Shown here one piece after another: positions 1 through 5,393 of a DNA stretch of 5,393 bases (position 1 is its first letter; the number at the start of each line of letters is the position of its first letter). Origin of the DNA: Rubrobacter sp. GTDB lineage: Bacteria; Actinomycetota; Rubrobacteria; Rubrobacterales; Rubrobacteraceae. Position numbers and translations under genes: made by a program. Under the pieces are notes generated by a model. The model had not been told where the DNA came from, did not search any database, and was given only the letters and a program-made list of their open reading frames with translations. Location of the stretch: positions 1 through 5,393 of the forward strand of contig JADDPU010000137.1 of the NCBI GenBank assembly GCA_016781725.1, in the 5' to 3' direction.

Positions 1-4
1 AGCA

Positions 5-883
5 CTAGGACACCCCGATCCTCTGCACGAGCTCGGCCTCAAGCTCCTCCTCGGTCAAGAGCTCGGTCGGGAAGTCGGGAAAGGCCTTCCGCAGCTCGCG
101 CGCGGCGATGACCGGCTCGGGCAGGGTTATGTCCAGCCCGGCGAGCCGGTCGGATTCGCCCAGTACCTCTCGCGCCGGGCCGTCCGCGACGACGCTGCCG
201 CGGTCGAGGACGACGAAGCGGTCGCACAGGAGGCTCGCGTCGGTGAGGCTGGCTGAGCAGACGATAAGGGTGAGGTCCCGGTCCCTCTGGAGGCGCACCA
301 GCAACTCGAGCAGCTCGCGCCGGCCACGCGGGTCGAGGCCTGCCATCGGCTCGTCCAGGACCAAAACCGGGGTGCGCATGGCGAGGACGCCGGCTATGGC
401 GACCCTCCGGCGCTGACCACCGGAGAGGGCGTGGACGTAGCGCAGCCTGTAGTCGGGGTAAGGGAGCCCTAAAGTGTTCAGGCTCTCCTCTACGCGCTCG
501 CGGGTCTCGGCGGCGGAGAGGCCGGCGGCGGTAGGCCCGAAGGCGACGTCGGCCCCGACCACGTCCTCGATGATCTGGGATTCAGGCCGCTGGAAGACGA
601 TGCCGACCCGGCGACGCAGCTCCTGCCGGTCGTAGCCGGGCGCCGCGACGTCGCGGCCCTCATAGAAGACCTGCCCCGGCTTCAGCCGCAGAAGGTGGGC
701 GAAGGCGTCGACGACTGTGGACTTGCCCGACTGGGTAGGACCGACGATCCCGACGCGCTCGCCGCGCCGGATCTTTAACGACACCTCCCTGACCGCCTCG
801 ACGGCCCGCGGGGTGCCTTCGAGGTAGGTGTAGCGGAAGGCCCGCAACTCCAGGATCGGGGGCGTCCCGTCGGAGGACGCCAT
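5..883 (-). CDS. ecfA2: ECF transporter ATPase EcfA2, with missing switch histidine
   Basis: ATP-binding subunit of an energy-coupling factor importer; it pairs with EcfA1 and, on the inner face of the membrane, drives the EcfT scaffold and S component. The 292 residues show the full ABC order: Walker A GPTQSGKST (48-56), Q-loop VFQRPESQ (96-103, the PE/Q form typical of EcfA), signature LSGGQ (153-157), Walker B VLVLDEP with catalytic Glu178, and D-loop GLDP (182-185). Two positions are odd. Gln51 replaces the usual glycine of GxxGxGKS, and the H-loop reads CSAS, so Ala211 (codon GCC at 251-253) stands where the switch histidine belongs; no His occurs after residue 151. The acidic C-terminal tail (about 265-292) is typical of ECF ATPases. 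The ATG shares one base with the ecfA1 TAA (TAATG), and no strong ribosome site is seen, so translational coupling is likely. The family call is firm; the A2 label rests on gene order and similarity. Confidence 0.95.
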   Translation of the reverse strand: MASSDGTPPILELRAFRYTYLEGTPRAVEAVREVSLKIRRGERVGIVGPTQSGKSTVVDAFAHLLRLKPGQVFYEGRDVAAPGYDRQELRRRVGIVFQRPESQIIEDVVGADVAFGPTAAGLSAAETRERVEESLNTLGLPYPDYRLRYVHALSGGQRRRVAIAGVLAMRTPVLVLDEPMAGLDPRGRRELLELLVRLQRDRDLTLIVCSASLTDASLLCDRFVVLDRGSVVADGPAREVLGESDRLAGLDITLPEPVIAARELRKAFPDFPTELLTEEELEAELVQRIGVS

Positions 884-1740
884 TATCCCGGATGCTCGGA
901 CGGGGCCCGAGCGCCCGTGGCTGCGGAGACGGCCCGCCGCAGGTCGGCGGCGTCGAGTACGTCTCCGCTCAGGGGGATGCCACGGGCGCGCAGGCGGTGG
1001 GCGAGGCTTGCGGCGAGGGGCACGTCGAGGCCGACCTCGCGAAGGCGCTCGACGTGGCGGAAGACCTCGGCGGGGGTTCCGTCAAGGATCTTGCGCCCCG
1101 CCTCCAGGACCACGACTCGGTCGAAGAGGACCGCCTCCGACATCGAGTGGGTGACGTGGAGGACGCCCATGTTCTCGCGGCGGTGGAGCTCCCTGACGGT
1201 GGAGATCAGGCGCAAAGCTACAGGCACAGGCAAGAGCGAGGTGGGCTCGTCCAGGATCAAAAACCGCGGACGCATCGCCAGAGCCCCCGCTATCGCGACC
1301 CGCTGCTTCTGACCGGCAGAGAGGTCCTCGACGAGCCGGTCCTTTATCTCTGTCAGCCCGAGCTCCTCCAGAGACGACGCGACCCTCTCTGAGATCTCCT
1401 GCCTCGGGAGGCCCAGGTTCTCAGGGCCGAAGGCCACGTCGTCCTCGACGCGGTTCATGACGAGCTGGTCGTCCGGGTCCTGGAAGACTACGGAGACCTT
1501 GCGGCGCACCTCCCACTGGTGCTCGCGGTCCACGGGGACGCCGTCTACCCGGATCCCACCCTCCGTCGGATAGAGTACTGCCGTCAGCAGCTTGACCAGG
1601 GTGCTCTTCCCCGAGCCGTTGTGGCCGATGATCGCCACGAGCTGGCCCGGTTCTATTTGCAGGTCCAACTCGCGCAGCGCCGGAACCGCGTCGGCCTCGC
1701 CAGTCCGGTAGGCGTACGAGACGCCGTCTACCTCGATCAT
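883..1740 (-). CDS. ecfA1: ECF transporter ATPase EcfA1, with altered signature and D-loop
   Basis: First ATPase of the ECF importer, 285 residues. Motifs in order: A-loop aromatics near Tyr9/Tyr11, Walker A GHNGSGKST (39-47), Q-loop VFQDPDDQ (85-92), signature LSAGQ (140-144), Walker B FLILDEP with catalytic Glu165, and H-loop VTHSM with His198. Its own nucleotide-binding half (Walker A, Q, Glu, His) is intact. The two motifs it offers to its partner are not: Ala142 replaces the first glycine of LSGGQ, and the D-loop reads SLLPVPVAL where relatives have a form like SMLDPVGRR, so Pro171 replaces the conserved Asp. Length across this stretch matches the family, so it is substitution rather than a net indel; the codons for PVPV contain a tandem 6-base repeat (1220-1231). 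The start is 28 bases after the S-component stop. The ribosome site is weak: GGAGGG lies about 20 bases upstream and GAGAG is closer. It ends in TAATG shared with ecfA2. Confidence 0.95.
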   Translation of the reverse strand: MIEVDGVSYAYRTGEADAVPALRELDLQIEPGQLVAIIGHNGSGKSTLVKLLTAVLYPTEGGIRVDGVPVDREHQWEVRRKVSVVFQDPDDQLVMNRVEDDVAFGPENLGLPRQEISERVASSLEELGLTEIKDRLVEDLSAGQKQRVAIAGALAMRPRFLILDEPTSLLPVPVALRLISTVRELHRRENMGVLHVTHSMSEAVLFDRVVVLEAGRKILDGTPAEVFRHVERLREVGLDVPLAASLAHRLRARGIPLSGDVLDAADLRRAVSAATGARAPSEHPG

Positions 1741-1768
1741 CGCGCCGCTCTCTAGCTTGTCCCTCCGA

Positions 1769-2386
1769 CTAGTAGCGGCGCTCTGTGTCGGACCTCGTCT
1801 CCGGCGCCGTCGTCCGCCCGCTGCGGATGAGCATGACGCCTCTTACCAAAACGACCGTGACTACCGCCGCGAGCACCGCCTCTGCGACGACCTGCGGGAG
1901 GCTGGCCACGACCAGGGCGGGCGTCAGATAGCTCTGCTCCCCCAAGGGCAGCACAAGCCCCAGCCCCAGAACCCCTACGGAGTTTGTCAACGAGCCGAGC
2001 AGACCCGCGGCGACCGAGGCCAGATCCAGGCTCCACCGGCGCAACCCCACGAAGACGGCCCACGCGACCACGCCGATCAGCAACCGGGGCAAGATGGCGA
2101 CTATGGGATCCTTGAAGATCGGCACGTCGGCGTAAAGGAAGGAGAAGATACCGAAGATCGCGCCGGTCAGCAGCCCGACCACGGGTCCCTCCAGCGCGCC
2201 CCCGAGGATGGCGGGTATGTGCATTATGGTGGCGTTGCCTATAAACGGTACCGGCACGGGTATGAAGCCGAGCCGCGTGGCCCCGAGGAAGAGCGCGACC
2301 CCGCCTATGACGCCGGCTATGACGATCTCTCGCGTGCTGAGATCTAGTATGGAGCCGCCCCTGTTCCCGCTGGAGTTCGCCGCCAC
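1769..2386 (-). CDS. ECF transporter substrate-binding S component, PanT-like
   Basis: Small integral membrane protein that binds the vitamin and docks on the EcfA1-EcfA2-EcfT module. From GTG at 2386 it has 205 residues, with about six hydrophobic segments and a polar C-terminal tail (about 190-205). The segment after the first helix, GFIPVPVPFIGNATIMHIP followed by GGALEGPVVG, and the later IFKDPIVAILPR resemble S components of the PF12822 group, which includes PanT (pantothenate). This is recalled similarity, so the substrate is only a suggestion; HMP, folate-type or another vitamin is possible. The first helix has AGVIGGVA, a small-residue face like the AxxxA motif used to contact EcfT. 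Start choice: the longest ORF begins at a GTG at 2416, but AGGAGG (2393-2398) sits 6 bases before the GTG at 2384-2386, so the shorter form is preferred. It is the first gene of the transporter operon, 28 bases before ecfA1. Confidence 0.88.
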   Translation of the reverse strand: MAANSSGNRGGSILDLSTREIVIAGVIGGVALFLGATRLGFIPVPVPFIGNATIMHIPAILGGALEGPVVGLLTGAIFGIFSFLYADVPIFKDPIVAILPRLLIGVVAWAVFVGLRRWSLDLASVAAGLLGSLTNSVGVLGLGLVLPLGEQSYLTPALVVASLPQVVAEAVLAAVVTVVLVRGVMLIRSGRTTAPETRSDTERRY

Positions 2387-2392
2387 TATGCT

Positions 2393-2398
2393 CCTCCT
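2393..2398 (-). promoter_or_regulatory. Ribosome binding site of the S-component gene
   Basis: The minus strand reads AGGAGG, then the 6 bases AGCATA, then GTG at 2384-2386. This is the strongest Shine-Dalgarno sequence I found in the window. It lies inside the longest possible ORF, so it argues for translation starting at 2386 rather than at the GTG at 2416, which has no comparable site. Confidence 0.8.
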
Positions 2399-2462
2399 CT
2401 TCTCAAGGGCCCCCACAGAGGCCCGTTGTCTCGCAGGACGCCCACAACGTCCCGCCCGCCGA

Positions 2463-2491
2463 AGTATCCGCAGCTATGTGCAAGGTGTCAA
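2463..2491 (-). promoter_or_regulatory. Candidate sigma-70 type promoter of the ECF operon
   Basis: On the minus strand a perfect -35 TTGACA (2486-2491) is followed after 17 bases by GATACT (2463-2468), which matches 4 of 6 bases of TATAAT including the second A and last T. A transcript would start near 2456 and leave a leader of about 70 bases before the GTG at 2386. The site begins just past the SDR stop codon, in the only sizeable intergenic gap (2387-2496). This supports the transporter operon being expressed on its own, apart from the upstream genes. A 5-bp inverted repeat GGGCC/GGCCC with an 8-base loop (2407-2424) lies in the leader; it is too short for a known riboswitch class and I see no aptamer motif. 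Confidence 0.6.
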
Positions 2492-2496
2492 ACCGC

Positions 2497-3279
2497 CTAA
2501 AGCGGCGGCGTAAAGCGGCCGTCTGCGGCGGTCCAGCCGCCGTCCACCAGCATGAACCCACCGGTCACGTAGGAGCTGGCCTCGGAGGCCAGGTAGACTA
2601 CCATCCCGACCATCTCGTGCGGCTGGGCCCAGCGGCCGAGGATGCTCTTGGCGGCGTAGGACTCGTACCAGTCGGGGGAGTTCTTTATCTGGGCAGTAAG
2701 CGGCGTCTCGACTACGCCAGGGGCGATGGCGTTGACCCGCACGCCCTTGGGGCCGACCTCGGAGGCCAGCGCCCGCAGCATCTGCACGGTCCCCGACTTG
2801 GTGGCGGCGTAGATGCCCTGCCCGGGCTCGACGACCTGCCCGCGGATGCTAGAGAACGCGATGATGCTGCCCGAGCCGCGCTCGGCCATGCCGCGCCCGA
2901 ACTCCCTGACGAGGCGGAAGGTGCCCTTGAGATTAAGCTCCACTATGCGGTCGAACTCTTCGTCCGTGATCTCGAGCACCGGCTTTCTGACGTTGACGCT
3001 CGGCGTGCTCACCAGAACGTCCGGCGCCCCCACGCGCCCTACCGCCGACCTGACGCTCTCCGGGTCCGTCAGGTCCAGTTGCAGGGCGTCGGCCTTGCCT
3101 TGGGCCGCCCTGATCCCTTTAGCCGTCTCGTCCGCAGCCTTGCCGTTCACGTCGGCGCACACCACGCGCGCCCCGAACGCCGCGAGCCCGTGCGCGCTGG
3201 CCTCCCCGATGCCGCTGCCGGCCCCGACGACGAGCGCGGTCTTGCCGGTGAGGTCGAACATAGAGGCGTAATCAAACAT
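2497..3279 (-). CDS. Short-chain dehydrogenase/reductase (SDR), NAD-type, substrate unknown
   Basis: Classical SDR of 260 residues: a cytoplasmic NAD(P)-dependent oxidoreductase acting on an unknown alcohol/ketone pair. The Rossmann glycine motif is GAGSGIG (19-25). Asp43 at the end of the second strand points to NAD(H) rather than NADP(H). The catalytic set is complete: Asn116 (ELNLKGT), Ser144 (FSSIRG), Tyr157 and Lys161 (YAATK). The structural NNAG motif after strand 4 is replaced by STPS (91-94), followed by VNVRKP, and the stretch before it is shorter than usual. The C-terminus has the usual GFMLVDGGW. Start: ATGs lie at 3285, 3279 and 3261; GGAAAGG abuts the first but is 6 bases from the one at 3279, so 3279 is preferred. 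It overlaps the M20 stop by 8 bases, implying coupled translation. A role linked to the M20 product or to the downstream transporter is possible but unproven. Confidence 0.9.
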   Translation of the reverse strand: MFDYASMFDLTGKTALVVGAGSGIGEASAHGLAAFGARVVCADVNGKAADETAKGIRAAQGKADALQLDLTDPESVRSAVGRVGAPDVLVSTPSVNVRKPVLEITDEEFDRIVELNLKGTFRLVREFGRGMAERGSGSIIAFSSIRGQVVEPGQGIYAATKSGTVQMLRALASEVGPKGVRVNAIAPGVVETPLTAQIKNSPDWYESYAAKSILGRWAQPHEMVGMVVYLASEASSYVTGGFMLVDGGWTAADGRFTPPL

Positions 3280-4543
3280 GGGCATCCTTTCCGTAGCAGT
3301 AGTACATGGCCGTTGCGGCGTAGAGCTCGCAGGTGGTAAGGAGCTCCTCCTCGCCCACCCACTCGTCGGCGTGGTGCGGGATCTCCCGGTCCCCAGCCCC
3401 CGTCGTGACGGTGGGTATGCCACCCCAGGCTGCGAGGAAAGTCCCGTCCGTGGCACCAGGGACGCCGTTGTAGCGCGGCTCCTCCCCGGTGAGGCGGCGG
3501 TAGGCCGCCGCCATAGCTTGCACCAGCGGCTCGTCCTCCGGGGTCTCGGTAGGGGGTCGCTCCTCGATCACCTCGAGCGTCGCGTCGAAATCCGGGTCTT
3601 CGGCTTCGAGGTCGGCCAGTATCCCTTCGAGCCGGCCGACGAGCTCTCTGTGAGACTGGTCCGGGATCGTGCGGATGTCGAGGGCGACGTAGGCGCTCGC
3701 GGGGATGACGTTGATCTGGGGTTCCCCTGACTCTGGTCCCATCAAAATGGTCGGCGTCAGGCTGGGGCAGCCGAGGAAGGGATCCTCCCCGTAGCGCTCT
3801 ACCTCCTCGCGCTCGAGCCTCTCGACGGCGACGACGAAGCGCGCCGCCCGCGTCACCGGGTTTACGCCGCTCGCCGGCATCGCCCCGTGCGCCATCCGGC
3901 CCCGCACCGTGACCTCGACGCGCAACGCGCCCTTCTGCTTGATACAGAGCTGGTTCTCCTCGGGCTCGCAGATCACGGCGGCGTCCACCCCCCCGGCATG
4001 CCCCTCCTCGATAAACGCCTTGATGCCGCTCATCATCCCCTCCTCGTCTACCGGGTGGCACAGGACTAGCCTGCCAGGGAAAGGTACGCCGGAGTCCTTG
4101 ATCGCCCGCACAGCCAGGACCGCCGCCGCCAGGTTCCCCTTCGTGTCGCACGCCCCGCGCCCAAAGACGCGGCCCTCCACCCTCTCGGCCCCGAACGGCG
4201 GGTAATCCCAATCCTCTGCCCGCCCCTCAGTTACCACGTCCGTGTGCGCCTCGAAGAGCAGGGTCCTCCCCGGCCGATCCCCCTCCCACACGGCCCACAC
4301 GTTCGGCCGGCCCGGCGCGACTTCTTTGGTATGCGTCTCGAAGCCGGCCCGCTCCAGGTAATCCACGACGAATTGGGCTACGTGGGCCTCGTTTCCGTCA
4401 GGCTCCTCGGGGCGGTAGACGCTTGGGATGCGGACGAGTTCCCGGGTGAGACGAACCAGCTCCTCGCGGTCGATACGCGCCAGCACCGCGCCAAGGAGCC
4501 GCTCGAACCCGAGGTCTAGCTGCCCTTTGGCCGGCTCAGGCAA
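3272..4543 (-). CDS. M20 family zinc metallopeptidase / amidohydrolase (ArgE/DapE/CPG2 type)
   Basis: Cytoplasmic di-zinc hydrolase that removes an acyl group or amino acid from an amide; the family includes acetylornithine deacetylase, succinyl-diaminopimelate desuccinylase and carboxypeptidase G2. It has 423 residues, about the family length. All active-site residues are visible: His100 and Asp102 (HTDV), bridging Asp133 (GACDTKG), catalytic Glu167 and ligand Glu168 (VDEEG), ligand Glu193 (CEPE) and His390 (IPHHADEW). His219 in GRMAHGAMP belongs to the dimerisation domain (about 205-310) and completes the partner's site. There is no signal peptide. The start is uncertain: TTG at 4543 lies 3 bases after the GNAT stop with only a weak ribosome site, and GTG at codon 20, just before the usual family N-terminus, is an alternative. 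The sequence alone does not choose among the family's substrates, and no arginine or lysine synthesis gene lies nearby. Confidence 0.92.
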   Translation of the reverse strand: MPEPAKGQLDLGFERLLGAVLARIDREELVRLTRELVRIPSVYRPEEPDGNEAHVAQFVVDYLERAGFETHTKEVAPGRPNVWAVWEGDRPGRTLLFEAHTDVVTEGRAEDWDYPPFGAERVEGRVFGRGACDTKGNLAAAVLAVRAIKDSGVPFPGRLVLCHPVDEEGMMSGIKAFIEEGHAGGVDAAVICEPEENQLCIKQKGALRVEVTVRGRMAHGAMPASGVNPVTRAARFVVAVERLEREEVERYGEDPFLGCPSLTPTILMGPESGEPQINVIPASAYVALDIRTIPDQSHRELVGRLEGILADLEAEDPDFDATLEVIEERPPTETPEDEPLVQAMAAAYRRLTGEEPRYNGVPGATDGTFLAAWGGIPTVTTGAGDREIPHHADEWVGEEELLTTCELYAATAMYYCYGKDAHV

Positions 4544-4546
4544 GGC

Positions 4547-5119
4547 CTACTCGCCCGCCGGCCGGTAGTTCGTTGCTCTGTAATCGTCGTCCAGGAGACC
4601 CATCACGACCATGTCGGTTGGTTCGCCGTGACGCAATCGGTGCCGGCGGAGCAATCCTTCGCGCACGAACCCGCACCTCTCGAAGAGACGGATCACGCGG
4701 ACATTATCCCGGTCGGCCATCGCGAAGACCCGTCGCAAGCCGAGGTCTTTGAAGGCGTACCCCACCAACCGCCTGACGGCCCGCGCGCCGTAGCCGCGTC
4801 CCCAGGTATCCTTCTCGCCTACGAGCAGGTGCATCTCGGCGCGGCGCTGGACGGGGTGGATCTCCACCAGCTCTATCTGGCCGACCGGCTTCCCCTCCGC
4901 CGTATCGATGCGCCAGGTCTCGGTGAACGGGTCCGCTTGCATGCGTTCGTAGCGTTCGCGCACGGCCTCCTCCGTGCGAAGCTCCGCCGGATCTTCGGAG
5001 AGTTGAAGCCAGTGCAGGACGTCGGGATCGAACATCCACCGCGCTAACAGCGGAATATCTTCCTCCACGAGCGGCCGCAGGCGCACCCCCTCGCCCCTCA
5101 GAACTCGTTCAACGTCCAT
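4547..5119 (-). CDS. GNAT N-acetyltransferase, RimJ/RimL type
   Basis: Acetyl-CoA-dependent N-acetyltransferase of 190 residues, the usual length for the RimJ/RimL (Acetyltransf_3) group, whose members acetylate protein N-termini, amino acids, polyamines or antibiotics. It opens with the typical VRLRPLVEEDIPLLARWM. Motif A, the pyrophosphate-binding loop, is at 101-112 (WGRGYGA), preceded by the strand EMHLLVGE. Motif B follows with DRDNVRVIRLFERCGF (136-151) and EG, including Asn139. The acceptor substrate cannot be read from the sequence. The ATG at 5117-5119 is preceded by GGTGATC (5124-5130), complementary to the GATCACC of the 16S rRNA 3' end, with 4 bases between. This supports the start. 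It follows the Uma2 gene after 37 bases and is almost fused to the M20 gene (3-base gap), so it probably heads or belongs to the GNAT-M20-SDR transcript. Confidence 0.9.
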   Translation of the reverse strand: MDVERVLRGEGVRLRPLVEEDIPLLARWMFDPDVLHWLQLSEDPAELRTEEAVRERYERMQADPFTETWRIDTAEGKPVGQIELVEIHPVQRRAEMHLLVGEKDTWGRGYGARAVRRLVGYAFKDLGLRRVFAMADRDNVRVIRLFERCGFVREGLLRRHRLRHGEPTDMVVMGLLDDDYRATNYRPAGE

Positions 5120-5123
5120 AAGA

Positions 5124-5130
5124 GATCACC
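5124..5130 (-). promoter_or_regulatory. Shifted Shine-Dalgarno site of the GNAT gene
   Basis: The minus strand reads GGTGATC, then TCTT, then ATG. Seven bases pair with the 5' part of the anti-Shine-Dalgarno region (GATCACC of the 16S rRNA end), not with the usual CCTCC core. The short 4-base spacer suits such a shifted pairing. Confidence 0.5.
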
Positions 5131-5156
5131 CGGCCTTCTCTCTACCCGACCAGAGA

Positions 5157-5393
5157 TTACGGTAGGAGGTCACGGACGGGCATCGTCCATCCCGGCAAGG
5201 CCGGCTCTGCTTCGGCCACGTCATCGCTCTGATAAGTCGTCGGCCGGTCCGGTTCATCGGCACGGTAAACGCGCACGAGGCGCTCGCGAAGAACGTCAAC
5301 GTCCCACACCACCAGGGTGCCGGCGGCGAAGTAGTCGGCCCGTTTCTCTGCTATCTCCCGCTCTGCTCTCTCGCCGTAATCGTTCTCGCTGCG
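5157..5393 (-). CDS. Uma2-family (DUF820) nuclease, C-terminal part
   Basis: The last 78 residues of a gene that continues beyond the right edge; the reading frame is open to base 5393 and stops with TAA at 5157-5159. The visible part has the late half of a Uma2-like PD-(D/E)XK fold: RSENDYGERAE, then EIAEKRADYFAAGTLVVWDVD with the conserved Lys-x3-Tyr and the VWDVD strand, then the strand RVYRADEP and the ending EPALPGWTMPVRDLLP. The acidic catalytic residues would lie before the window, so activity cannot be judged. Family members are annotated as putative restriction-type endonucleases; their role is poorly known and they often occur in many copies in GC-rich and filamentous bacteria. It is codirectional with the GNAT gene, 37 bases upstream of it, with no clear terminator between them. 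Confidence 0.85.
   Translation of the reverse strand, partial: RSENDYGERAEREIAEKRADYFAAGTLVVWDVDVLRERLVRVYRADEPDRPTTYQSDDVAEAEPALPGWTMPVRDLLP

Noticed and set aside
5..883. EcfA2 as a decaying pseudogene because of its motif changes
   Set aside because: The frame is open over the full family length with Walker B, Q-loop, signature and D-loop intact, and the partner's changes fall in the same site, which fits selected asymmetry better than decay.
1757..2347. Plus-strand ORF of 196 codons opposite the S component
   Set aside because: Its low-complexity polar composition is the antisense of hydrophobic helices; no start signal or domain is seen.
2387..2462. Possible riboswitch in the leader of the vitamin transporter operon
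   Set aside because: The leader is about 70 bases with only one 5-bp stem and no conserved TPP, FMN, cobalamin or similar core that I can recognise.
2493..2508. Inverted repeat CCGCC/GGCGG with a 6-base loop at the SDR stop, followed by TTT on the minus strand
   Set aside because: The stem is only 5 bp, the T run is short, and it overlaps the stop codon and abuts the -35 box; too weak to call a terminator.
2476..3339. Long plus-strand ORF of 287 codons opposite the SDR gene
   Set aside because: It mirrors the SDR gene, has no recognisable domain and is rich in His/Arg/Gly/Ala as expected from antisense GC-rich DNA. The minus strand has complete SDR motifs.
3147..4211. Minus-strand ORF of 354 codons overlapping the M20 and SDR genes in another frame
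   Set aside because: It is a Gly/Arg/Ala-rich shadow, and its last part repeats the SDR region out of frame. Both real genes have complete catalytic motifs.

Overview
The window looks like GC-rich chromosomal DNA. All seven recognisable genes lie on the minus strand, so transcription runs from right to left. The high GC content, GTG/TTG starts, a Uma2-type nuclease gene and an ECF transporter operon fit a deep-branching actinobacterium such as Rubrobacter. That placement is an impression from protein style, not a database result.

Right part (about 5393 to 2497): the C-terminal 78 residues of a Uma2-family nuclease enter from the right edge. After 37 bases comes a RimJ/RimL-type GNAT acetyltransferase, then 3 bases later an M20 zinc peptidase/deacylase. 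The M20 gene overlaps by 8 bases a short-chain dehydrogenase/reductase (SDR) whose usual NNAG motif reads STPS. The tight packing of GNAT, M20 and SDR suggests one transcript.

Middle (2387-2496): the only real intergenic gap in the window, 110 bases. It carries a good candidate sigma-70 type promoter (perfect TTGACA, 17-base spacer, GATACT) pointing into the transporter operon. A strong AGGAGG site then sets the start of the next gene at a GTG, 30 bases inside the longest ORF.

Left part (2386 to 5): an energy-coupling factor (ECF) vitamin importer operon. It encodes a PanT-like substrate-binding membrane protein (S component), then the ATPases EcfA1 and EcfA2, with a one-base stop/start overlap between the two ATPases. 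The membrane scaffold gene ecfT is expected just beyond the left edge; a GTG overlapping the ecfA2 stop by one base is a plausible start for it.

The most notable observation is that the two ATPases are asymmetrically degenerate. EcfA2 lacks the H-loop (switch) histidine (Ala211) and has Gln51 in Walker A. EcfA1 has LSAGQ instead of LSGGQ and Pro171 in place of the D-loop Asp. In the standard head-to-tail ABC dimer all four changes fall in the same composite ATP site, while the other site is fully canonical. This suggests an ECF importer with one catalytic and one degenerate ATP site. I see no CRISPR array, RNA gene, insertion sequence or prophage part.
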